A stretch of DNA of 64,000 bases from GCA-2718815 sp963578105 (GCA_963578105.1 CAUZBP010000018.1:1-64000), one strand, 5' to 3'. Counted from the first letter of the stretch, positions 46,450 to 56,589 are shown. The notes: generated by a model not told the origin, from the sequence alone. A program made the numbers and translations.

Positions 46450-48741
46450 TCAGTCTACAAACAGAAACTCATTACTATTGAGCAATACCAAGCATAGCTG
46501 CGTCCAAGGTGTTGTACGAGCAGCCTGTTGCTTGGACTGTCCGGGTGTGTCTGTGTTGTGATCAAGTTCGCTGTGAACGGCGTGGTCCAAAAAACCGAAG
46601 ACCGCCTGCTGTTCTGATTCGCCCGGCGGGCGCGAGAACAATAGTTCGTAAGCTTGCCGGAGGCGGGCGGTTTCTGCGTCCGGTAACTCGCTGAACAACC
46701 GGTCTGCCAGAACCTTGGCACTGATTTCCATAAACGGACTGTTGAGCATCGAAAGCGATTGAGTGACGACAATTGATTCGACACGTTCCGGACAATTGAC
46801 TTCCATCCTGGGAGTATCGAACAGTTCCAACAGGGTTACCGGCTGGCTGCGGCGAACGATCAAGTAGACACTCGATCGGTTTCCCTGGCCACTGTCGGCG
46901 ACCACAACCTGGCCGTCCGGCTGATGTGTGACCGGTACGGGATGACCAAACATTTGTCGGTTCAGTTTTCCCGAGACCTGCAAAACAGTGTCTCTTACCA
47001 CTTCACCCTCATGCCGTTGCGGCGTCCACAATCCGAGGAGCGCGTTGTCAGGGTCTGTCTCCTGCAAAGCGACATTGACCTCCGACGACTGGCGGTAGGC
47101 AGTGGACGTTAGCATCAGCCGATGCATGTGTTTCTGGCTCCAATCGCCTGAGATCAACTCGCAGGCCAGCCAGTCCAAAAGATCCGGATGGGAGGGAGGC
47201 GACCCCAACTTTCCAAAGTTGTCCAACGTGGCAACGATCCCGCGTCCGAAGTGATGCGCCCAAATTCGATTCACATGCAGTCGGGCGGTCAATGGGTTTT
47301 GTGGATCGATCAACCAGTGAGCCAGTGCCAGACGTCTTCCCGTCGACTTGTAGCGAGGTTCAATCAGGAGCTGCCTATTGTTTTCGGACAACACGGCTGG
47401 AATGCCCGGCTCCACCGGTTCCCCCTTCTTGTTGAAGTCGCCCCGTACCAGCACGTGTGCCTGGGGCGGTTCGTCGTCCAGATCGACGAGACCCCGCAGT
47501 TGGACGACCGGTTGCTTCAGTGCCTCTTCCGCTGCAACGGCCGTCTGGAGCTTGGTGAGTTGTGCGCGAAACGCGGGGAAACGATTGGCCAGTGCATCCT
47601 CTCCAAGATCCACCCCTTCGGCATGCTGCTCAACGAGTTGTTTCTGTTGCTTATTTCGCTCTTTTGGATCGATCAGCAGGGCGGCTTGAATTTGCTTGCG
47701 CTGATCGGAGGTAATGTGTGTTCCCAACACCTCGTCGAGCGTCCTGATGCGATAGGTTTCAGTTGCCGTGGCGATTTCGGAACGCAGTTGGTCCAAGCGC
47801 GCATCGACCTGCTCATTCTGCTGTTCGATTCGTGTCCTGTCGGCATCGGTGGCCAAGGGGATGAAGCGAGCTTGCGAATGGAGCCATCGTTCCGGGTCGT
47901 ATGACGATAAAAAGATCGCGTGTAGCCGATAATAATCTTTCTGGGAAATAGGATCGAATTTGTGGTCATGGCAGCGGGCACATTGAAGGGTCATTCCGAA
48001 GAACGCGGAGCTGACAATTTGGATGGTGTCGGCCAACACCTTGTGACATTCCAGTGGCTCTGCATACTTCTCGTAGGTCGGATCCAATGCCGTACGGAGA
48101 AACCCCGTGGCGACGAGGTTATCGACCAGTTCGGGAGTCAGTTCGCGGGCACGCCGCCAGTCGGCCAGTTCGTCGCCAGCAATCTGTTCCAACACAAAAC
48201 GGTCGTATGGTTTATCTTCATTCATCGCTCGAATGACGTAGTCCCGATATCGCCACGCTTCCACGCGAATCCGGTCGGCCGCCAAATACCCATCCGAATC
48301 GGCGTATCCCGCCACGTCGAGCCAGTGCCGACCCCAGCGTTCCCCATACCTTGGGGAACTCAACACCCGGTCGATCAACCGCTCATAGGCATCGGGTCTG
48401 GAGTCACCCAGGAACTGATCAACTTCCTGAGGCGCGGGTGGCAAACCCAGTAGGTCAAAAAACAGTCGCCGGATCAGCACCCGCCGCATGGCATCGTGAC
48501 GAAAGACAGTATCCTTTGCTTCCAACCTGACAAGTAGAAAAGCATCTAGCGGGGTACGGACGCGGTGTTTTAATTGAACTGCAGGCACCGCCGGTCGGGA
48601 CGGCGACTGCAAGGCCCAGAAGGATGAATCGTCTTTTGAAAATGGACCGTCATCGGAGGACCGAAGTTCGTGCGCGCTCAACAGCAGAGCGAATGCCAAA
48701 CCTGACACGAGTGAAGACAACGACAAAGGTCGAGAATTCAT
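46450..48741 (-). CDS. DUF1549/DUF1553 (PSCyt2-PSD1) exported protein
   Basis: 763 residues from ATG 48741, Sec signal MNSRPLSLSSLVSGLAFALL. DUF1549/PSCyt2 covers about 45-260 (PLDAFLLVRLEAK, RRLFFDLLGLPP, DRVLSSPRYGERWGRHWLDV, LQCARCHDHKFDPI with a CxxCH heme-binding motif). DUF1553/PSD1 covers about 430-730 (RLALAHWLIDPQNPLTARLHVNRIW in two parts, FDTPRMEVNCPER). The PSCyt1 cytochrome module found in longer relatives is missing. The CxxCH suggests one covalent heme c. First gene of the pair with DUF1501. Function unproven, possibly extracellular redox linked to polymer degradation. Confidence 0.92.
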   Translation of the reverse strand: MNSRPLSLSSLVSGLAFALLLSAHELRSSDDGPFSKDDSSFWALQSPSRPAVPAVQLKHRVRTPLDAFLLVRLEAKDTVFRHDAMRRVLIRRLFFDLLGLPPAPQEVDQFLGDSRPDAYERLIDRVLSSPRYGERWGRHWLDVAGYADSDGYLAADRIRVEAWRYRDYVIRAMNEDKPYDRFVLEQIAGDELADWRRARELTPELVDNLVATGFLRTALDPTYEKYAEPLECHKVLADTIQIVSSAFFGMTLQCARCHDHKFDPISQKDYYRLHAIFLSSYDPERWLHSQARFIPLATDADRTRIEQQNEQVDARLDQLRSEIATATETYRIRTLDEVLGTHITSDQRKQIQAALLIDPKERNKQQKQLVEQHAEGVDLGEDALANRFPAFRAQLTKLQTAVAAEEALKQPVVQLRGLVDLDDEPPQAHVLVRGDFNKKGEPVEPGIPAVLSENNRQLLIEPRYKSTGRRLALAHWLIDPQNPLTARLHVNRIWAHHFGRGIVATLDNFGKLGSPPSHPDLLDWLACELISGDWSQKHMHRLMLTSTAYRQSSEVNVALQETDPDNALLGLWTPQRHEGEVVRDTVLQVSGKLNRQMFGHPVPVTHQPDGQVVVADSGQGNRSSVYLIVRRSQPVTLLELFDTPRMEVNCPERVESIVVTQSLSMLNSPFMEISAKVLADRLFSELPDAETARLRQAYELLFSRPPGESEQQAVFGFLDHAVHSELDHNTDTPGQSKQQAARTTPWTQLCLVLLNSNEFLFVD

Positions 48742-49161
48742 CAGAGCCAACTCAAAAATTCAGGGTAGAAAAATAAAAACCATAGCCAACCACAGTTTTT
48801 GATTTTGCAAATTTCTTTTGCCGACGTAAAGTCCGAGTTTAAAGCAACAGAGAAACCAACGGTGATTCATCTTGGTACGAATTTGTGCAGGGTGACAGAA
48901 TCCGTCAACGGTTTGATCGGTAAGCGGGTCTCCATGTTCTGACAAGAGAGACGAATTTGCACCTGCTATTATACTGGTTGGGAAGGAATAAGTGGAATCT
49001 GTCCGGATGAGAAATACAAGCAGCGTATCGGCGGGCTTGAGCGGGTCCGTTCCTGCCACGTGGTGCCCCAAACGCCCCGGATGTTTATTCCACGGGAGGT
49101 CATGGCACAAGATGTTTTCGGATTTCTCGAATGTTCAAGGGTTAAGTTATCCAAAACCGAG
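48742..49161. other. Gene-free spacer upstream of the DUF1549/DUF1501 operon
   Basis: 420 bases. Apart from a TATAAT box on the minus strand (listed separately) nothing was recognised. The short frames have no signatures. Confidence 0.5.
48968..48973 (-). promoter_or_regulatory. Possible -10 box of the DUF1549/DUF1501 operon
   Basis: A perfect TATAAT on the minus strand, about 230 bases upstream of the DUF1549 start. A -35 element is poor (TTCCAC at 18 bases), so this is only a suggestion. Confidence 0.3.
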
Positions 49162-49428
49162 TTATGTTTCCCGGATCGAAAACCGGGTGGAAAATAGATT
49201 GTAGAACCAAGCGAAAAGTGCACCTCCGATCAGGCCATCCGTAAACGCCCACACAAATCCAATGATGCTGCCAGCAGGAGAGATGGTGAAGCCGCGATAA
49301 AGACGCCCGATGAAAGTCGCTTCACCAGTCGCGCCATCAAACGCGATCAGCCACCAGGTCAATGAGAAAATACCGATTCCCCAGAAAATTCCGCAGGTGA
49401 GCGCAAACGCTTTGACATGTAATTTCAT
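49162..49428 (-). CDS. Holin-like small membrane protein
   Basis: 88 residues with two to three hydrophobic helices. The sequence runs KAFALTCGIFWGIGIFSLTWW (1st helix), GRLYRGFTISPAGSIIGFVWAF and DGLIGGALFAWFYNLF (last helix). This pattern is annotated as bacteriophage-holin-family in many planctomycete genomes, though there is no phage context here. Ribosome site AAGGAAAG lies shortly before ATG 49428. Role unknown; it may be a membrane stress protein rather than a lysis factor. Confidence 0.7.
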   Translation of the reverse strand: MKLHVKAFALTCGIFWGIGIFSLTWWLIAFDGATGEATFIGRLYRGFTISPAGSIIGFVWAFTDGLIGGALFAWFYNLFSTRFSIRET

Positions 49429-50024
49429 TTCAGCACTTTCCTTGTTTGGATGGGCGATCTGTGACTTTACAGTACCTTTCGGACGTTCGTTGACCCAACT
49501 TGTGACCAGCCGAATGGACGATCGAATATAGAGGCAAGTTGATGGGTTTTAAATCCACTACTTTTCATGTAGCGATGACTTGTGAAGTTGAAGGAACTCG
49601 CGTCGAATTGAAACTTATCAGCGTACTCTTGAATAGACAAAAACAAAGCGAATGTTTCATAGGCCAATTCATAAAGGTTCTTTCTGTTCCGGTTCTGGAA
49701 ACCGTCCAACACGGCGTGTGTCCTATTAGCTTCGCTTCTCTACGATCAAGGAGTAAAACATCGGGGGCGATAGGCCCGTACGTACCGCTCCTCTCCGCCG
49801 CGTGGTACAACAACAATTGGCCAAAGCGGGTATTTGACAGACAATTTCAGCAGATTTAAGTTAAACTTCGTAGGCCCATACCAATTTCTATCAGTCCTTG
49901 TGCTCCCGCCCGACCAGCCGTCGGTAGCGGATAGAATGTGGGTAATCTCCACCGAAACAATGTGGGTAATCTCCACCGAAACAATGTGGGTAATCTCCAC
50001 CGAAACAATGTGCAGGAGTCGAAG
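49429..50024. other. Gene-free region with a 24-bp tandem repeat
   Basis: 596 bases between the holin-like gene and the Tat/LamG gene. The right end carries three perfect 24-bp repeats (listed separately) and the ribosome site AGGAG at 50014-50018. Short frames (for example 49565-49816 minus) have no recognisable domain. Confidence 0.55.
49935..50012. repeat. Three perfect 24-bp tandem repeats directly upstream of a gene
   Basis: Identical copies at 49935-49958, 49959-49982 and 49983-50006, then six bases of a fourth. The unit begins AATGTGGGTAATC and ends CACCGAAAC. The array ends two bases before the AGGAG ribosome site of the Tat/LamG gene at 50025. It lies in the leader or promoter zone; each unit has a TAATCT box that could act as a -10. 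Confidence 0.97.
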
Positions 50025-52460
50025 ATGTTCGATCCGAACCGGCGAGACTTTTTAAAATCGTCAAGTGCCGCTGTTGCCGCGGGAACGGTATTGGGAACGG
50101 ATGCGCGGGTCACCGGTGCGCAGTCGCAGCGGCCGACAGAAGCGGGCATTCCCCCGCACCGACCCCTGCCTCTTGACGAGGTACACACCTACACCAATCG
50201 ACTGAGTGTGGCGGCGGGTGAAACAATTGATTTTCACGTCAGCAGCACATACCCCTATGAATTCCAGGTTTGTCGGCTTGGGCCGGACGTGGAGAGTCCA
50301 AGCCAGGATGAAGTGCTCCAATCGTGGCAGGTGGCCGAGCCAGTGATGCAGCCCATTCACCCAGGGTCCTACATTCACGTTGAGTCGTCGTTGCCGACAA
50401 ACCAGGACTTGCACGCGGTGACACTGGAATGCTGGGTCCGGTTGTGGAACGTGATCGGAAAACAGGGCGTGATCACCCAACGCGACCAAACGCAATCCGG
50501 GGGTTACGGACTCCATGTGCGAGAAGATCGCGCTGTTGAGTTTTACCTTGCTGGTATACAGTTCGGGAAAGAAACACACAGCACCCGGCCGGGATCCCTT
50601 ACCGGTCCGGGCGAAAAGGACGACAGCGACTACTTCAGGATTTCGCCGGCCAAGCAGTGGCACCACTTGGTGGCAACCTTTGACGGCACTCATAAGAGAA
50701 TTTTCATCGACGGTCATCGAGCGGGGCAATGGAAGATTACTGGTCGGGTCAAGGTGCCGGACGCACCGTTACGGATCGGTGCCGACGGTCGAGCCGGTCA
50801 GGCGGATGATTTTCTTGATGCCGATATTGCCATGCCCGCGGTGTATCTGCGGGCCTTGTCGGCCACCGAGATCAAAGAACGTTTTGAAGCGAAGGCGCTG
50901 CGGCCACCAGCAGGGGACCGGCTACTAGCTTGTTGGCCCCTGGCAGAAGAACAAGGTGACCACATTGCTGATATCAGCGGTCACGAGCGACACGGCCGCC
51001 TGATCAATCATGGGACGTGGATGATTGGTGGGCCGAGCTTTGATGCCAACGTAGGGCAGTTCAGCACCTATGACCCGAACAAGGATGCGACCAGGGGACA
51101 TGGTTTGCGGCTCGCTTCGGACGACCTATACGACTGCCGCTGGCAACCAACGTTCCAATACCGGATTCCCGAGAACGCTAAGTCAGGCGCCTACGTGGGG
51201 CGGATTCGGTTCCAATTGGACGGCGAGAGCCGACTCTATCACTCGCTGTTTGTCGTCAAGAAATCTGCTTCGGCTCCTCGGGCTCCGGTTGCGTTTCTCT
51301 TCTCGACCAACACGTGGAAAGCCTACTCTGCGACGCCATTTTCTCCCACCTGGCCCGGCTTCAAGGCTTCCATTGGCGCCAGAGGGTACTGGTTTGACGC
51401 CAACGATCCCAAGTCGCCGTACTGCTGCTATCGACACCATCGCGCGGGACAACCGACGTACCAGATGGGCATGCGCATGCCTTGGCCCACTGCCGGCCCC
51501 TATACCCTGGAGGGGAGTCCGCAATCCGACTTCAGTCATCTTTGTCGCGCGGACCGCTTCACAGAAACCTGGCTCGCACGGGAAGGGTACGACTATGATG
51601 CGTACAGCGAGCTCGATCTTCATCAGGATCCACACCTGCTGGATGGTTATCAGGCCGTGATGATCGTAGGCCACAGTGAGTACTGGTCCCGAAAGCAGTA
51701 CGAACATGTGCGGCAGTACCTGGAGTCAGGTGGAAATGTCATTTGTCTGTCGGGCAACACGCTTTACTGGCGCGTCAGCTTTGACGAGGACCATTTGGTG
51801 ATGGAGTGTCGCAAGGCTGACGGCTGGGGTGCCCAGTTGAGGCCGGAGCGGCGTGGTGAGTGTTGGCACAGTCACGATCGCCGACGCGGTGGTGTCCCCC
51901 GTGATTGCGGCTTCCCCGCGTGGAAACTTTTAGGGGTTGAGTTTTTGTCCTTCAATTCCATGAAATCGGCAGGAGCCGGCCCGTTCCGTGTCAGCCAGGC
52001 GGAGCATTTTCTGTTTCAGAAACCCAATCGTGTGAATTTAAAGAATGGTGACCGCTTTGGATTTGACCCGGACAACCCGCGTCGTCAGGCGATTGGCAAC
52101 GAATCCGATGTGCGTGTTTCCACGCTCATGCGGCTTGCCGCCGGACCGATTCCTGAAGATGCTCCCAGCGGTTTAACGGACCCTCCGGGAATCGATGTAC
52201 TTGCCGAAGGCGTTTACGATTGGAAACAACTGGGTCGCGGCGGTACATTTCGAGATTACTACCACCGTGTCTTGCCGCCGGAGCTGAGTGAGTCTCATGA
52301 CGTGGCGTGCGAAATGATTTACTGGGAACGGGACGACGGTGGTCGGGTTTTTGCGGCCCCGAGCATCTCGGCCGCGTGGCCGCTCGCCCGGGACGAACAC
52401 TGGTCGAAGTTGCTCAAGAACGTGCTGGACCATTTCGGTGTGCGGCCAATGCGTGCTTGA
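50025..52460 (+). CDS. Tat-exported LamG and N,N-dimethylformamidase-beta-like protein
   Basis: 811 residues. ATG 50025 is preferred since AGGAG is six bases upstream and the leader NRRDFLKSSSAAVAAG is a twin-arginine signal. Residues about 120-290 are a LamG/concanavalin-like beta sandwich (LECWVRLWNVIGKQG, HHLVATFDGTHKRIFIDG). Residues about 400-805 match the large subunit fold of N,N-dimethylformamidase (VAFLFSTNTWKAYS, GLRLASDD, MIVGHSEYWSRKQYEHV, ESGGNVICLSGNTLYW). Characterised DMFase binds mononuclear iron through Tyr and Glu and works with a small subunit; no small-subunit gene is nearby. Substrate is likely an amide or amine of a polymer (inference). Next gene is a PQQ-type propeller, 251 bp away. 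Confidence 0.82.
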   Translation: MFDPNRRDFLKSSSAAVAAGTVLGTDARVTGAQSQRPTEAGIPPHRPLPLDEVHTYTNRLSVAAGETIDFHVSSTYPYEFQVCRLGPDVESPSQDEVLQSWQVAEPVMQPIHPGSYIHVESSLPTNQDLHAVTLECWVRLWNVIGKQGVITQRDQTQSGGYGLHVREDRAVEFYLAGIQFGKETHSTRPGSLTGPGEKDDSDYFRISPAKQWHHLVATFDGTHKRIFIDGHRAGQWKITGRVKVPDAPLRIGADGRAGQADDFLDADIAMPAVYLRALSATEIKERFEAKALRPPAGDRLLACWPLAEEQGDHIADISGHERHGRLINHGTWMIGGPSFDANVGQFSTYDPNKDATRGHGLRLASDDLYDCRWQPTFQYRIPENAKSGAYVGRIRFQLDGESRLYHSLFVVKKSASAPRAPVAFLFSTNTWKAYSATPFSPTWPGFKASIGARGYWFDANDPKSPYCCYRHHRAGQPTYQMGMRMPWPTAGPYTLEGSPQSDFSHLCRADRFTETWLAREGYDYDAYSELDLHQDPHLLDGYQAVMIVGHSEYWSRKQYEHVRQYLESGGNVICLSGNTLYWRVSFDEDHLVMECRKADGWGAQLRPERRGECWHSHDRRRGGVPRDCGFPAWKLLGVEFLSFNSMKSAGAGPFRVSQAEHFLFQKPNRVNLKNGDRFGFDPDNPRRQAIGNESDVRVSTLMRLAAGPIPEDAPSGLTDPPGIDVLAEGVYDWKQLGRGGTFRDYYHRVLPPELSESHDVACEMIYWERDDGGRVFAAPSISAAWPLARDEHWSKLLKNVLDHFGVRPMRA

Positions 52461-52711
52461 TGTTTTGAGTCCGGGATCATTCCAAGACCGCCCTGCAAGG
52501 GTCCCGGAGGTCAAATCTAGACGAACGCGTCTGCCAGCGACCAGCGAAAAAAAACGGTGTCCAGGCGAAGTTTAAAATGGATGAAAGAACCTTGAAAAAA
52601 ACAATCTTCTCAACCAGGCTCGAATCCCGACCGGCATTGAAATTTCCATCGACGGGTGCTGGCATGGATTCTACTTTCCGCATTAAAAAGGTCTTGATTG
52701 GGTTTCACCTC

Positions 52712-53962
52712 ATGCGCGCCTTATTCGTTGCACTGCTAATCGTTGCGGCCATTCCGGGAACAACGGATGCGCAGGAATGGACACGATTTCGTGGTCCAAA
52801 CGGTTCCGGAATCAGTGACGCAAAGTCGATTCCCTCCCGCTGGACCGAAGACGTTTTCAATTGGAAAGTCGCCATATCGGGTTCTGGCTACTCGTCCCCG
52901 GTCGTTTGGGGCAACCGGCTGTTTTTGACATCGGCTGACGAAGCAAGCGGCACATGTTCGTTGTGGTGCATCCACACGCAAGACGGTCGAACGATCTGGA
53001 CACATGAGTTTTTTAAGGCGGACTATACGAAACATCAGCTCAACAGTCGCGCATCTGCAACCCCCGCGCTGGATGAGAATCACGTCTACGTCTGTTGGGC
53101 CACCGATGACGAATTAGTGGCTCAGGCGATATCTCACCAGGGCGACAAGGTGTGGACAAAGTCGCTGGGGCCGTACAAAGCGCAGCACGGGATCGCTGTA
53201 TCCCCGATCGTTCATGACGGCCTTCTATTGATTGCCAACGACCAAGACGACGAGAGCAGCGCCCTGGCTTTAGAGGCCACGACCGGAAAGATAAAATGGT
53301 CAGTGTCGCGCAATACGACGGCCAATTATTCGACCCCGTGTCTGTTCAATACGGGTGACGATATGTTTGACGTTATATTTTCCAGTCGCGACAGGGGATT
53401 GACTGCCATTGATGTTCGTTCCGGGAAAATTGCCTGGGAATTGGCCTCTTTTCACTCCCATGTCTCCGTCGGGTCACCAATTATTGCGGATGAGTATATC
53501 GTCGGCGCCAGCGGTGGCGTCGGGGTGCCCGATGAAGTCGTGACCGTCGGCTTCCAGGATAAACGAAACCTGCAGGCCCCCACGGAACTTTACCGTCTTG
53601 AAGTATCCACTTCATTTGTCACGACACCGCTTTCACATCGCGGCATGTTGTTCACCGTCAGCGACGAAGGTATTATACTGTGCGTGGATTTAAAGACCGG
53701 TAAGGTTCACTGGAAAGAAAGACTCAAAAACAAGTTTTATTCTTCGCCGGTCTGCGTCAACGACAAGATTTATTTCACGGCCAGGGACGGAGAAGTTGTT
53801 GTTGTGGAAGCCGCAGACGAATTTAATCTGCTCGCTCGGAACCAGGTGCGGGACGAATGTCATGCTACCCCGGCAGTTTCCGGTGGCAGAATGTACTTGC
53901 GAACGTTTTCCTCCCTGATTTCCATCGGCGGAAAACGCTTCTCAATTGGAGAACAACAATGA
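52712..53962 (+). CDS. PQQ-like beta-propeller repeat protein, exported
   Basis: 416 residues from ATG 52712 (signal MRALFVALLIVAAIPGTTDA); in-frame ATGs at 52577 and 52664 are alternatives without better ribosome sites. Propeller blades of the PQQ-enzyme/BamB type: FRGPNGSGIS, DGRTIWTHEF, GDKVWTKSLG, TGKIKWSVSR, SGKIAWELA, TGKVHWKERL. No PQQ- or calcium-ligand motif of alcohol dehydrogenases is apparent, so it is probably a non-catalytic or unknown propeller. The start of the following gene overlaps this stop (ATGA), a sign of coupling. Confidence 0.85.
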   Translation: MRALFVALLIVAAIPGTTDAQEWTRFRGPNGSGISDAKSIPSRWTEDVFNWKVAISGSGYSSPVVWGNRLFLTSADEASGTCSLWCIHTQDGRTIWTHEFFKADYTKHQLNSRASATPALDENHVYVCWATDDELVAQAISHQGDKVWTKSLGPYKAQHGIAVSPIVHDGLLLIANDQDDESSALALEATTGKIKWSVSRNTTANYSTPCLFNTGDDMFDVIFSSRDRGLTAIDVRSGKIAWELASFHSHVSVGSPIIADEYIVGASGGVGVPDEVVTVGFQDKRNLQAPTELYRLEVSTSFVTTPLSHRGMLFTVSDEGIILCVDLKTGKVHWKERLKNKFYSSPVCVNDKIYFTARDGEVVVVEAADEFNLLARNQVRDECHATPAVSGGRMYLRTFSSLISIGGKRFSIGEQQ

Positions 53963-54873
53963 GTCGGTCGCCTCAATTAACGCGCCGCGTGTTTCAAAGT
54001 AGTGTCGGTTCAGTGTTACTTGGCGGAGCGGTTGTCGTGCCGCTCACGAGTGACGTGCCGGGTGCCCAGGGAGCGGAAGCCAAACAGGACCCGACCCGCA
54101 TCGGGCCCGCCTGCGATTTTCGGTCTTCGTTCATGACCTGGGATGTGGCCTACCGCAAGGACACACGTCCTGATGCGCGACACAACATGCCGCATGGGAA
54201 TATGGCCCGGATACAGTTGGACGCGTTGATTGATGTGATTGATCGCCGCTCGGGCCAGTCCGAGCGATTCGTACTGATCGCGCCCTGCCGGACAGAGTGG
54301 GTCTATGCGGAAGATCGCCTGTTTCACATGCCCAACGAGGAATATCGCAAGATTTATTCGTTGTCCGAAGATCGCAGCATGGGACAAGCAATCACGGACA
54401 GCGGCAGGCTCCGCCGGGCGCGCAAGGTCAGTGGCGTTTACCGGTCCCTGAAGATCGATGTGTGCACGAGTTCCCGTACGCGACAACTGTTGACCCCCGC
54501 TGAAATCGTCAAGGCCACTGGAGAGAACCTGCCGCTGGTCGGTCGCACGCGACTTGACGATCCAGATGGAAACCGGCACTACGTTCTAGAGTATCCCATC
54601 AAGACAATGAACTTTCAGCCTGTCACAAATTCCTTCCAGGTTGACACCGGCCCGCTATTGATTCCAGATTTTGATTCACAGGCCGAGTCCGTGATCAATC
54701 GGTTGGCAATGGCCCACGTGGCCTACAATCGTCTGGACCGCGCAGAGTTCATTCTTCGGCGTCCGACAGAGGTTCAGGACGAACAGGGGAAGTCGCTCTG
54801 CCAGGTGTTGCACTATTCCGAGGTGCGGGAGGACAAGACGCAGAACGTGATCCTGACCGCGGAAACATCCTAG
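53959..54873 (+). CDS. Tat-exported protein of unknown function
   Basis: 304 residues. Leader LTRRVFQSSVGSVLLGGAV is a twin-arginine signal. The mature part is not recognised: it contains FRSSFMTWDVAYRK, VLIAPCRTEWVY and repeats of beta strands and charged helices; three Cys are scattered. ATG 53959 overlaps the preceding stop by four bases and the next gene starts 39 bp downstream, so it belongs to this exported cluster. I can offer no function. A cofactor-free enzyme or a binding protein are both possible. Confidence 0.75.
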   Translation: MSRSPQLTRRVFQSSVGSVLLGGAVVVPLTSDVPGAQGAEAKQDPTRIGPACDFRSSFMTWDVAYRKDTRPDARHNMPHGNMARIQLDALIDVIDRRSGQSERFVLIAPCRTEWVYAEDRLFHMPNEEYRKIYSLSEDRSMGQAITDSGRLRRARKVSGVYRSLKIDVCTSSRTRQLLTPAEIVKATGENLPLVGRTRLDDPDGNRHYVLEYPIKTMNFQPVTNSFQVDTGPLLIPDFDSQAESVINRLAMAHVAYNRLDRAEFILRRPTEVQDEQGKSLCQVLHYSEVREDKTQNVILTAETS

Positions 54874-54912
54874 GCCAGTGTTCGTAAGGAAGACTAACTA
54901 CAAGGCATTGTT

Positions 54913-56589
54913 ATGACCAAACCCGTCGACGAAAGTGGTGGAGCGCGGCGTCTGTTTCTGAAGTCCGGTTTTGCGGCTGCAGCATTGGCTGCCACAGACG
55001 GCCGTCTCGAGTTCGTTGATCCATTGTTGGCGGGGCAAGCGGCTTTTCCAACGCCAACAGGCCGGCCTGCTCTGAACCTGGACACGACACCCGACACGTA
55101 TGTGCTCTTTCTGGACATGCAGGAAGTCGAAGAACTTCTTCTCTGCGAGCAGGTGGTGAATCAGGCCACGAAACATCCGTCAAATCCGGTCCTCCCGCTT
55201 GGCACCGAAAATCAATGGGATGGAAACCGTGCCAGCCCGTGGGGTGGGTCATTGTTTTACGATGCGCAAGAGAAAGTTTTCAAAGCCTGGTATCATGGTC
55301 ACGATGTGGAGACAGGAGCAAATACCCAGCGCCGGATGGCGATTGGGTACGCGGTGAGTGAAGACGGAATCGAGTGGCACAAACCGAAGCTGGGCCTTTA
55401 CGACTACAAAGGGCGCACGGACAACAACATGTGCTACCGCGCTCCTGACCGGGCGACCGGGCACTTCAATGTGGTCAAGGATCCGAAGGAACCGGATCCC
55501 CAGCGCCGCTACCAGGCTCTGGCAGAGATCAACGTGGCCACCGATGGAAGCAGACGAGTTCGCCACGTGGCTCACTACTCGGCGGACGGGATCCACTGGC
55601 AGCGGTCGGGAAACGGCGTCCAGGAACCAGTCAACGGTACGGATGTCGGTTTCATTTTTATCGACGAAGCTGACGTTCCCCAGCGCCGGTTCAAAGCTTA
55701 TGGCCAGCATGCCTGTTTCACAGGGCCGGATATCGAACACCTGAAGTTTGTTGGTAAAGTGCTCAGTGCCACCGATGGTAACGAACACGAAAACCACTTC
55801 GTCCACACGGCTCGGTACCGGGGCCACTTCCCCATGTTGTACGACTTTAACCGTTTTCGCCCTTACTATGGGCACCATGTCCCGCGTGATGCGGAGCGGC
55901 AGAAAATCGTGTTGAGCCGCATCGAACGTCGTCGGGGTTCATTACCTCTGGAAGATTTAGAAAAACAGTATGACATCTGTGTGGGCGACGTCCGTTTGGC
56001 CACCAGCCGCGACCCGCTGGCGATGTTCCAGCGGATTCAGCCTGACTCCGCTGTGGTGCCGCGTGGCGAGCGCGGGGAATGGGATAGCGGTTATCTGGTG
56101 CTGGGAGGCGGCAGCCTGATTGTACACAACGATCAAATTTTGATTTTCTACTCGGCAATGGCCGAGGAGGCCGCTTCAGCATTTCCCGGCCCGTCGGGAC
56201 GTACCGGCCCGGTTATGACCGGATTGGCCACGTTACCCAAGGACGGTTTTACCTACCTCCGGGCCCGGGACGGGCTCACCCGGGGAGCGATGACCACAAA
56301 ACCGATTCTCGTCAGGGAGCCGGGTAATGTGACGTTGTCCGTCAACGTTTCTCACGCCGTGCCCTGGCATGACTGGGTGAGCGTTGAACTCCTTGATGCG
56401 CAGACCCTGCTGCCGATTCCGGGTTATAGTCGGCATGAATCGATGGGAGTCATGACCAACGGGACGAGCAGGATTGCGCGCTGGCAGCGTCACGCGACTT
56501 TGCAAGGCGTCGACGTGTCGAAAATTCGCCTCCGTTTTTATTTTTACGGAAAAGCGCGGTTGTATTCGTTCACGTTTTCGCCGGTGTGA
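54913..56589 (+). CDS. Tat-exported five-bladed beta-propeller glycosidase-like protein
   Basis: 558 residues. Leader GARRLFLKSGFAAAALAA is twin-arginine type. The mature region follows the GH43/GH32/GH130-like propeller pattern: GYAVSEDGIEWHKPKLG, NVVKDPKEPDPQRRYQAL, HVAHYSADGIHW, and later a metal-free core (GYLVLGGGSLIVHNDQILIFYSA). These repeat DGxxW turns resemble the arabinanase/fructosidase superfamily. The likely role is hydrolysis or phosphorolysis of an oligosaccharide outside the cytoplasm. Catalytic acids cannot be assigned with confidence. Last plus-strand gene of the exported cluster; it faces the sialidase lipoprotein. Confidence 0.75.
   Translation: MTKPVDESGGARRLFLKSGFAAAALAATDGRLEFVDPLLAGQAAFPTPTGRPALNLDTTPDTYVLFLDMQEVEELLLCEQVVNQATKHPSNPVLPLGTENQWDGNRASPWGGSLFYDAQEKVFKAWYHGHDVETGANTQRRMAIGYAVSEDGIEWHKPKLGLYDYKGRTDNNMCYRAPDRATGHFNVVKDPKEPDPQRRYQALAEINVATDGSRRVRHVAHYSADGIHWQRSGNGVQEPVNGTDVGFIFIDEADVPQRRFKAYGQHACFTGPDIEHLKFVGKVLSATDGNEHENHFVHTARYRGHFPMLYDFNRFRPYYGHHVPRDAERQKIVLSRIERRRGSLPLEDLEKQYDICVGDVRLATSRDPLAMFQRIQPDSAVVPRGERGEWDSGYLVLGGGSLIVHNDQILIFYSAMAEEAASAFPGPSGRTGPVMTGLATLPKDGFTYLRARDGLTRGAMTTKPILVREPGNVTLSVNVSHAVPWHDWVSVELLDAQTLLPIPGYSRHESMGVMTNGTSRIARWQRHATLQGVDVSKIRLRFYFYGKARLYSFTFSPV

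Noticed and set aside
49162..49428. Prophage marker (holin)
   Set aside because: No other phage gene nearby; the small protein family is common in planctomycete chromosomes.
49935..50012. CRISPR-like array
   Set aside because: The three units are directly adjacent without unique spacers and no cas genes are present; it is a tandem repeat.
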